Assembly (NCBI RefSeq): GCF_905475465.1
Contig: NC_062256.1
Coordinates: 1,931,662 to 1,995,661, forward strand
Direction: 5' to 3'
Source of the DNA: Pieris napi
Lineage: Eukaryota; Arthropoda; Insecta; Lepidoptera; Pieridae
Length of the DNA stretch: 64,000 nt
Shown here: piece after piece, positions 23,971 to 34,600 of the stretch
Position numbering within the stretch: the first letter of the stretch is position 1
Layout of the letters: each line of letters starts with the position of its first letter
Program-made: the position numbers and the translations under genes
Notes under the pieces: generated by a model
What the model saw: only the letters and a program-made list of their open reading frames with translations
Database searches by the model: none
What the model was told of the DNA's origin: nothing

Positions 23971-24765
23971 ACCTAGCAATGTGAGTGTTCATGGGCCATG
24001 CCTATTTGCCTCCTGTTACATTAAAAAAAACACTTACATTGCCAGAAACTCGCAAGTGCGTTGCCGGCTTTTTAAGAATTACAATAATTGCCTTGTGACT
24101 ACAATTAGGTACTACATACAAATAAAGCTAATTCAATCAAGATTTCATATTTTGTATTATGTTAGATTAAAATTGGTGATTCTATAAAAATTTTTTATAA
24201 GAGTTGATTATGTTATATTTATTTTTTTAGTTTTTCCCTTTCTAGGATTGCCTGGAAGAGATTGCTTGTTAGCGATAAGGCGGCCCCTTACATCCCCTTA
24301 TATTTTTACGTATCATGTTATTTGTTATATAAATGTAACAAATTCTAAATACATAAATCAATAAATAAATTTCAAAAAAATCAAAGTCAAAGTTCGAGTT
24401 CCATAGGACCCTAAACATTTCGTAGAATAGTGACTGATCTGACCAATAGTAAACTTTACAGTGCTGCCATTTCAAAATAATATACATAATCATGTTAGTT
24501 TTTGGCTTAACTATTTTAATTCATATTCTGTTATTATGAAAATTGGCATACAAGCAAACAAAAGGGTTTGCTTTGAAACAAAATAAAAATAATAACATTA
24601 AATTACATAGTTATCTAGAAAAATCACATGTTTCTATCAAATCCGTCACTTACCTTACTTACACTTACTTACGTTACCGACTGATTAATTTGAAATTTAA
24701 AACACATGGATTTTTTTTTAATGAAGCCGTAATATTTAGTCAATGTAGTATCCAAATATGTATAA

Positions 24766-25355
24766 CTAGTAGACTCGGCCAAGCGTTGCTGTGGATAAGA
24801 CTTTTGTTATATAACATAGTAGTAAACTATTCAAGACAAACGGCAGGAGAACACCAATCCACCATGCTTTTTTGGTGGTTATGCCATTAAATTGTAGCTT
24901 ATGTGAAACGTTGGTATTTATTTTGATAAGGATCGATACCTAGGTACGAATAAAGACCCTTTTCTAGCGGTGGTTTTTTAAGAAAAAAATAATAAAAGGA
25001 CGCTTATTGTGACGTAACTATAAAAGATAGAGACATGCTGCTGGGACATTTTTTATAGATAGTGATGTGTCCTGAAAAATTGTAATACATCATTTTGTTC
25101 TATGATTAATAGTTTTCGCAGCGCACACGATTGAAGGAAGTTTTTTGTTTATTTTTTTACACCTTGGGTTAGATTATTCAAGTTTTAGTAAGCATCCCTA
25201 TTTTTTTTGAAAATGAAACATAGCCTATGTCACTCGGGAATAGTTTAACTTGCGAACGTTGAAAGAATTTTTGAAATCGGTCCAGTAGTTTCGGAGCATA
25301 TTCATTTCAAACAAACAAAAAATCAAATCTTTCCTCTTTATAATATTAGTATTGA
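24766..25355 (-). mobile_element. Non-autonomous Helitron, second family, long
   Basis: 3' CTAG at 24766-24769 (minus) and 5' TCAATACTAATATTATAAAG from 25355. A/T flanks. The block 'ggtccagtagtttcggagca' is typical of insect Helitrons. Confidence 0.65.
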
Positions 25356-25643
25356 TAAAAGGTAGATTTTGGATTTTTTTCAAATACGACATTGTTCTAC
25401 GATCATGACGATTTCGTAACCCATTTAAACAACCAATTATTACTCAAAATAATTACAATTATTATCGTATCCCGTATAAGTGGGTCGAAGTTAGCGCCAT
25501 CACAAGGTCAAGCGACCTAAAAACATTGTCTAATCACTAACAAAACACAATTTGGGTTAATTTCCTAACTGAATTTAAATTCAATGACGCAGTGCCTCTG
25601 TTGCGGTCAACCATTAAGTGTAAAATTTTAGATAACTACTAAT

Positions 25644-25966
25644 CAGTAGCGTAACAATGGGGTGGCAGTGCTGGCAAAATGCCACGGGCCCCCGACGCAA
25701 CAGGGCCCCTTGCCCAAGAGATATAATGTTCTAAGGATGAATGTGAAGTCTCTAATACGCATTGGGCTAGCGTGGGGACTACAGACCAATCCCTCTCGCC
25801 TAAGAGAGGAGGCCTATGGCCATTAGTGGGACATATACAACGTGTAATTGAGTACGCTGAAAATCTCGAAGTTTATTAAAATTAAACTGAGTAGGGACGA
25901 TTTTTACTGATAGGGCCCCATCTACAGAATTTGCCACGGGCCCCAGATGGTATAGTTACGCCACTG
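25644..25966. mobile_element. hAT-like MITE
   Basis: Terminal inverted repeats CAGTAGCGTAACAATGG... and ...GGTATAGTTACGCCACTG. Flanking 8-mers ctactaat (25636-43) and ctactcat (25967-74) match 7 of 8, as expected for a hAT target duplication. Inside, 'gccattagtgggacatatac' resembles an RTE tail. Confidence 0.75.
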
Positions 25967-25999
25967 CTACTCATCAAAATATATACTACAGCAGACCCG

Positions 26000-28250
26000 G
26001 CCAAGCATTCCTGTGTCTAAAATTTATGTTATATTACATTTAGGAAGCAATCAATCAACCGACTCTGAAACTGATAACCCGATAGCCTTATCATGTATGT
26101 AATATAATCGTGCATTTGTAATAAAATATCTTTATATGAAGCCAATACTTTCATAATAAGCATACTTTGCTATTCAATACATTTTTGAACAAAAATTTAA
26201 TAAAAATTGACCTAATACATATCTTTTTTCCCTCTATCTCTTTGAGCTTTTTCAATTAACCAATAGCATGAGTTTTTATTCAAATAAATAGGTACATTAC
26301 TATGATTAGGGGTAAAACAGTTATAAAATTTAAAGATTACAATGTTGTTATCATATCTTGCCACATAAACAACTTTTTATTCTCACACAAACACATATAT
26401 GGACATAACGTCATGTATGATAGAGATAATAGGCCTAATTTTATTGTTGTCTTCATATTCAGTATTGATGTAACTAGTTTTGGCATTTTGCCAATGTTGA
26501 TCTATGACAATGATACAATTTCTAAACAAAAGGCATATTTACATACATGCATTCTTTAAATACATTTCCAAAACGATAATTTTTCTTGCTATGAAAATTA
26601 GTTAAAATCTGAGTTCTTCATATCTATGAGCAATAAAGTGTCTCACTGCATTGCTCAGTGAGGACAGCAAACAATTTGGCAAACCAACTCGCTCCACAAG
26701 CCTCCCAAGGGCATAAATCACATTACTTTTGTATTATCTCAAAGCAATATAATTGATGTCTACAATATCCCTGTATTAATAATAATTATTATCCCTGTAA
26801 TATGTGCTACTAATCTCTAACTTGCATCAAAGAAAATTTTGGTATGTGATCATACTTCCCTGCTTTTCATTTCTCATTTCCTTATAACTAGGTTACAGAG
26901 GCAGATAATACAATCATATAATCAGATACAGTTATGTAGATAACGATAAAAAATGAAATAATAACAAGTTATCTACAAAAATGCCATGAGCATCACTTAT
27001 CATACTATTTTAAACACAGAACTTTAATGTATGAAATCTTTTATTTAATGTGTGACTTACTTTATAAGGGATACTTTTCTTCAATAAAATACCAGATTGC
27101 TCTTTTATCTCTGCCTTTTAATAAATTTATTAAAGGAAAGCTGTGTAAAAAGGCTTACTATAAAGTTGACAATTATGTAGTTGATAAAAAGGTCTGGGAC
27201 TAGTGCAAGACAGGCTACTTCTAATTAATTTGCGATATTTTTTTAAAATAAGTGAGTCATTTTGTACGATCATTTGCAATTTTAAAACGGGTACCGAGAG
27301 TATTTTAAAACGGCTATTTCTCTCTGCCTACACCCTCTGTCTTCTTAGCCGATGAGTAGGGATGTCTATCAATTCAAATTTAATAATATGGAATAAGTGA
27401 TACCTGTATCTTATATTCTTTAATAAGAATATTTTATTTTATTTTTGAAAAATATATTGCAATGGTAGTACACGTCTAGCATAAGTCAAGCAATGCCACT
27501 GAATGTTTAAATTTTATAGAAAATAATGCTTATCAAATGTGATGTTTATCTACATATTCTATAGTCACTACAATACTATGATAAAGAGGAAACACTGCTG
27601 CTATTGTTTGTAATGAATAAACTATAAAATGACTCAACTGATTTGAACAATTCTTTTACCAAAAGCGCTATCCTGAGATAAGGTTTGATTAGAATTTTTA
27701 AGCTAGAATGGATAGTGAGTTTATTTTTTTAATCACAGTCAAAGCATAATTGACAAAAATTGCAAGAGTATAAACTTGAAAATGGTGTAACTAAGTCAAA
27801 GTGATGATTTAAGAATAGGTCAAATAACAATCATAATATTTATACTGCCAGTAGAGGCAAACAACAATAATAATGTTTTATATATATAAAATTATTATAT
27901 TATATTCAAATATAAAAAATGCCCAAATAGATTTTAATAAATATATTTTTTAGTTTTATAAAATAAATATCAATTTAAATCTATAATATATAATCAAACA
28001 TTACAAAAATTCAAATTTGAAATACCTGTAAGATTAGTTATAGTATTGGAATACATATTAAGTTATATTATATGTATCCTGGTTAACAAATAATAGCAAA
28101 AAGTATTTCTTATATAACCTCTGGTAAATATTCATATGTGTATTATGTATCATGCATGAATTATATATTATCATTAATGTTGATGTACTTATAAAAGATC
28201 ATTAAAATGTAATAAATTTTTTATCTATTCTACACTAGCATGATTTATGT
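26000..28250. other. AT-rich gene-free stretch
   Basis: Few recognisable repeats and no exon with usable splice sites and protein-like composition. The open frame at 26302-26559 is hydrophobic and AT-driven. It could include the 3' UTR of the weak minus gene at 28255-28555. A (TA)n tract lies at 28448-28470. Confidence 0.5.
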
Positions 28251-28254
28251 CTTG

Positions 28255-28555
28255 CTATAAACAATCCAAGTGGAATCCTATTAGACAAGCGCCTACTGAC
28301 CTAATAGTACTAATTAGATTAAAATAACACCATCTTATAAATAAATTAATCCAGATTACAAGATGTTTTACACAATTTCCTGTAAAATAAACTCCGATTT
28401 TTATTTTATTTTGCCATGATGTATTTTTATGGTTTATAGCAATAAAATATATATATATATATATATATATAGGGAAATTCAACTAAGCATTCTATGAATA
28501 TTTTTTACATACCAAAGGTCTCACAGCCAATATCATCAGTAGATTGTTTCTTCAT
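28255..28555 (-). CDS. Candidate two-exon small protein (55 aa)
   Basis: Exon 28555-28513 starts ATG (MKKQSTDDIGCETF) and ends at donor G|GTATGT. Exon 28379-28255 follows acceptor TTTTACAG, in phase, ending TAG. The second part is hydrophobic (LVIWINLFIRW). The intron is only 133 bp and holds a TA microsatellite. It would be divergent from the zinc-finger gene at 29445. Family not recognised; it may be an untranslated leader or chance. Confidence 0.3.
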
Positions 28556-29150
28556 CAATCAACTTGTTTAGCACACACTGCGGAATTTTCTACACCGGTA
28601 AATATTGCGAAAAACATCACTGTTCACGAGGTCACCGTGCTACGAAGATATTTATTTCAATTTAAAACTATACGATTGTCGCACGAGCACAGGAAACTAC
28701 GCAAATAATATAATTTAGGAGCTAATAGCTATGCAGAGATAGATGTGGATCAAGGCTCAAATACTTCGTTAGTTTATGTAAATATACATAGGTACCGGTC
28801 TACCCAATTTTCCCCCTACTTATTATCCACCGATAAGCACTGTTTGCAATTGTTCCGCGAATAAACTGAGTGTTTTTGGATAATTTTATGCATCGAAGAA
28901 CAAAAATCGCCTTTCTTTTCTGACGTACGACATGCGTGAATGTATGTTGCCATTTGCAAAATTCTTGTGGAATTATACTAATTTTATAAAAATTTACTTG
29001 AAAATTTGAAATCATTTATTTATTTTATATCTACCGATATTATATACTTACTATTCAATAATACGTGTTTATAAAAGCAAAATTTTAACTGTTAAAGTTA
29101 ACTGTCAAAATATATATACTTTTCCTTGATATTTAAGAATACGTCAAACC

Positions 29151-29330
29151 ATGGCTTCTAAATTTCCGCCTTTTACTTTAAATTTAGGCAACATATTAAG
29201 CAGAACAGTTTTATTGGAAAGGTTATTAGCTAGTGTAGATTCCAGTAAATTATATTTTGTCTTACTTACTAAAGTGTCTCATCATCATTTTATTATCTAC
29301 ATAAAATTTCTTTTCACCTGCAAAAAATAA
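29151..29330 (+). CDS. Small ORF, 59 codons, function unknown
   Basis: ATG in an excellent initiation context (AACCATGG), 59 codons (MASKFPPFTLNLGNILSRTV...), TAA, then AATAAA within 10 bp. It lies 115 bp before the zinc-finger start and might be a leader ORF of that transcript. Nothing recognised. Confidence 0.25.
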   Translation: MASKFPPFTLNLGNILSRTVLLERLLASVDSSKLYFVLLTKVSHHHFIIYIKFLFTCKK

Positions 29331-29444
29331 AATAAAATCTTTAATTATTATATTTTTAGCGATGGTAACACTGCCATTTTTATTTGTTAGAAAATATAAT
29401 GTAAATATTATGATCTGAATTAAATAAGAAAAGTATTATAAGTT

Positions 29445-31621
29445 ATGTCATCATATTTGTGTTTTTTATGCCACAGTACAGTAAATGATGAGACCAATGA
29501 AGAAACACGCGAGAAATATAAAGAAGTCGTCGGTATTCATGTAAGAAACCACTTTAGTTGTACTTAAAATATTTTCGTATCCATGCTTAGCCTGTATGAT
29601 GAGAAGACCGCCTGTATGAGTATGCCTCTGATATATAAAAAAAATACCTACTTATACATACTTATGTATCGTCTAAAGTTTAGTATTTTATTTTGACAGG
29701 GCTCTATTTATACGATTGTTTGTAATTTATCTTATAAACCTTGTGAATTCGGGGGCTGGAACACACAGATAAAATATTTCATCAAAAAGAATACAATTCG
29801 GAAAAAAATATATTTATATCACTGTCACATGACTGGCTACCTACTTCCCTATACAATTTTTTTTTAAATCCGATTAGTAGCATCCATTTTATCACATTTA
29901 ACAAATGCAATGTATTATTTCAGTTGTGCCCTGACTCTCACCTGTGCTATATATGTTGCCACGTCTTACATAAACTCTTCATGTTTCGTTCAATTTGTTT
30001 GAAGCGTAGTTTGGAGTATCCCGTATTATTTAGGTGGGTTTTATATACAACATCATAATACTTGGTGTGCTTTACATAATTTTAATAAGTAATTTAATCA
30101 GCATTGTAATTAAAATAATTAACTCAATAGCCATAGTAGTCAAATTTGCTCTACTGTTTTAAATGTGGAACAAGACAAAGCAAGTGAAATCAACTTGTAC
30201 AAGAGGTACAAGGTCAGGAAATTTATAGTATCAATTACCTACTAATCTTGAAACTTGAATTTTCAGTGAAAAGGGTACAATCAATTTACACAGAAGTGAT
30301 ATAGAAATAAACATATTATGTCCAGAAGAATGTGACCAATACCAAGAAAAACAGTATCATTATGACTATAATAATGATTTCAACACACACTTTAATGATA
30401 ATAGATTTAATGATAACCAGTATGTTGAGTTAGAGGATGAATATGACTATTTTAATAAAAATCAATATGATGTTGAAAAGGTTACCGAAAACTATGACTA
30501 TATTAATGAAAAACCAGATGAGATGCTAAATGATGAACATTTTCATAATTTCAATCAAAATTTTGATTATTTTAAATATAATGAAGAAATACCACAGATA
30601 AATACTCTACATGTAAATAAAAATAATGAAAATATTGGCTTTAATTATAATGACAATAGGACTAATGATTATTCAAATGTTTTTAGTCAAAATACCTTTG
30701 ATATTCCATTGGATGATTATGAGAATCAAATAAAACATAATATTATAAATCAAACTTATGTGGAAAAGGTAAATAATGTAAATACAGTAGAAAATAATGA
30801 TTTAGAAACAAATTATTCACAAAATGCCCATATAACTAATAAAGTTGTTGAGGAGGATAAAGAGAAAATTTTGGACAATGTAAACGAAATTGATCATATT
30901 ATAGAACAAGATAATGATTTTAATGATACTGAAGAAACTAATCAAATATCAACCGATGATGAAACTCAGAGCAATATATTAAATACTGATGATACAAAAG
31001 TAGAGGAAAGCGGTGAAGTCGAAAGTTTACAGGCAATAAATATTAAAAAGAAAAAGAAGAAAGGTTTTAAAAAGATTGTTTTGTCTTTAGAAGAACAAAA
31101 GAAGGAATTAGAAAGAAATAGAAAATGTAAGAAGTACACAGAAGCTGAGTTTAAATGTTATAATTGTGCAATCGGCTTCTTGTTTAAGGACACATACCAG
31201 GCTCATATGATGAGACATGAGGAGGTAAGTAAGATGTTGAGTATTATCAAAATAAACATATTTGCACTCATATAAATATTGACGAAAATTTATGGTCAAC
31301 CCGTGGCAAATTTGATAAAGCTACTTTAAATTTTTATGGATTTGTATGTTTTTACGTTTGTATTCTAAAAAAATATTCAATCATTAAGCTTGTTTTAACA
31401 CTAATTTCGTAGCCGAAACTTAAAGGTCAAAGAGCGGCTCAAGCAAGCTTACCATGTTATTTTAATTGATCCAGATTTTACTAAGAATTTTGTTAAGACA
31501 ATAATATGTATTATCTATATATCTTTATTAATTTATTATCATCTTGTTATGAGCGCAATAGGTGGTAGAAATAAATTGATAATTTCGCGTCAGCGTGCAT
31601 AGCCTCCGTGGCGCAATTGGC

Positions 31622-31658
<37 letters not shown>

Positions 31659-34600
31659 GAGCCCACCCGGGGGCGGAAATCTTTTTTTAAATTTATAATT
31701 CATTTTTAATACCTATAATAATTTTTTTTTTCTGTACTACATTATTATAGATAAAGAACTACCAAAATTAACTTAAATAAATATTTTTGACATTCCTTTT
31801 TTTAAAATAGCCAGTCAACATTCAAATCAGTTTAACAGTTTTTGAAATATATTTCTCGAGATACCTAAACAATGTTGACAGGGTGTCGATTTAATTTACC
31901 AATTTTTTTATTTATTTTTTATTGTATAATTCACACCAATTGACCTAGTCCCATGATAAGTGGGTGAAGCTTGTGTTATGGGTACTACGCAACGGATATA
32001 CATACACATTATAGATAGATAGACATATAAATACATATTTAAACACCCAAGACCTAAGCACAACACCAAATGCTCATCACATCGATGTTCGTCTCAGCCG
32101 GGGATCGAACCCGGGACCCATGGATTCGCAGGCAGGGGTACTAACCACTAGACCAATGAGCCGTCAAATTATATACATTACATATTTAAACTTGCAACAC
32201 TACCTACATATAAAAAATCTATTGCAGTCAAATGGCGAATTTCGTTGTCTCACATGCACGCTACGATTCTCAACTCATGCGCTACTACGGACACACAATA
32301 CATCCCACTCTGACATATATGAATGTCTGAATTGCGGTCAAATGCTAAAGCCGAGAGCGAAACGGACACACCCATGCTTCAAAACGAAATGCGAAGAAAA
32401 TGTATCGTGTCATTTGTGTGGAAATCTTTTTAGGTGAGTTTCGCTTCAACTGCAAAAGCGCTGTGTTGGCCTAGTGGCTTCAGCGTGCGACTCTCATTCC
32501 TGAGGTCGTAGGTTCGATCTCTAACTGTGCACCAATGGATTTTCTTTCTATGTCGGAGAAATTTTTATTGTTTATTTATTTTCTCCACATCACTATCTTT
32601 ACAGGTTTTAATAGTGTGGTCCTTAAATATAACATATCATAATAGCAATAAATTAAATCACTCCCTGTTACATTTTGTATATAATGATAAAGAAATGCTT
32701 AAAATTGGTGAAATAATAATTACTTAGACTAAAGGAATGAACGTAAATATTTTTTAAATATTGCATAAGTCTTGAATTTTAATGTTACAATAAAATTGTA
32801 TTTTGTTTTGAACAATGTAAATATTAATTATAACATATAACATAAAGTGCGATTTTTGTGAACTCACTCAGGGAACATGTAAAAAGATAATCATATAAAA
32901 AAAATCATGCATTAAAAATTCATAAGAATCGGTCGAGCCGTTTCGGAGGAGTATGGGAATGAACATTGTGACACGAGAATTATATATATATAGAGAGATA
33001 TACAAGGCTTACTTAGTTTTTATTACAGAGATGGAAACGGCTTACAGCAGCATTTGAGGCGAGTTCACGCAAAGGCATCGAACCGACTACACTCATGTAC
33101 GATATGCAATGAGAATTTCACTAATCCGTCAGTCTTGAAGACACATATGATGTAAGTATCCAGTGTAAAACTGAGGTCTGGGCCTCAGTTTTTTTATATA
33201 TTTTTATGGAGCTGGCTCATCTGATGTTAAGTGATACCCATGGGCACTCAATTCCAGATGGCGTTGATGGCCAGTTAAGAATTGTTACGCTCTTTTCTTG
33301 AAGGACCCTATCGTATTGGGTGTGTTTTTGGTGATCTTTACGTGGGGGATCTGTTTAAAAAGAGTATTGTTGCAGAGGATCGAACCTACGAACACAGGGA
33401 TGAGATTCGTACGCTTTCTGGGACAACTAATGTATATGTCGCAGCCAACTAGCTTAATTAGCCGTTCAATTAACAGCCTAGCATTTTAACTAAACAGCGC
33501 CGTTTAACTAACGGCCTGAAAGATATTCAGCCGTAGCGTTTGTTACAACATTTAATAAACTGGCTAATACTTAGGCCATTTGTACGATAGAGTCATTATT
33601 TGGCAGAAATAAAAGAGATGAAAAATTTGACATAAATAAAATTGTTTAAAAAAACTATAAAACACGTGGGGCGCTCTGTGTCATACTTTTCGTCTATCGA
33701 GCAACCCACGCTTTTTCACAATAAAACCAGTATTTTTTGTTCATTACCATTTTCAGCCTTAATTAGGAATTATTTTCCACTTTTTAGTTTGATGTGCTTT
33801 AAAAGCGTGTTTTATAGTTTTTTAAACTATATTTATTTTCCACTTTTTAGTCCTATCAGCAATACGTGTTGTCTCAATTTAATCGTATTGCTTTGTGGAC
33901 TTAAAAAAAATTCATTGTTTTTTCGAGATAAACCTATGAAATTATTATATTGTCGCTGATTCTTTATAAGTGTACAAAGTTTGAATTAAATCTGTCCGTT
34001 TAAAGTGGGTCAAAATCGAGTCCGAAGGAGTCGGTTACATACATACAGGTGAAGCTAATATAAAGCGTGTAAAAATATCTTTATAAAAATTAAATTGCTT
34101 GAGTCAAATTCACATTATTATTGTCACTACACTCTTCCATTGTACTGGTTGTTTTTTGAAACTTTGGAAAACACCATCAAATTTGTGATTTCCCGACGCC
34201 ATATTGACAGTCTGAAGAGTTTCGTTTCGAGTTTGAGAATGGCAGAAAGTGGAACTAAATTTAAATTAACCAACAGGCTAGGCAAGTAATGAAACGCATG
34301 ATGCAAGTCATTTGCCTAGCTGTTTGATCAACTGGCTGAACATCTTTCAGGCCGCTAGTTAAACGGCGCCGTTTAGTTAAAAGGCTAGGCTGTTAATTGA
34401 ACAGCTGATTAAGTTAATTGGCTGCGACATATTCATAGATTTAAAAAAAATTGTTATTAATATTTTTTAATAATGTTTTAGAAAACATATAAACCGGAAG
34501 TTTCAATGTGAGCAGTGTCCGGCGGTGTACAAGAGCCCGTACACTCTTGCGCAGCACAAGAGGAAACACGAGGTGTTCGGTGAGAAGCACTGCTGTACAC

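Noticed and set aside
26302..26559. 85-codon hydrophobic plus ORF
   Set aside because: AT-rich, no initiation or splice context, composition expected by chance.
33642..33959. 105-codon plus ORF inside the long-TIR element
   Set aside because: Phe/Leu/Ser-rich and AT-driven, no transposase motif.
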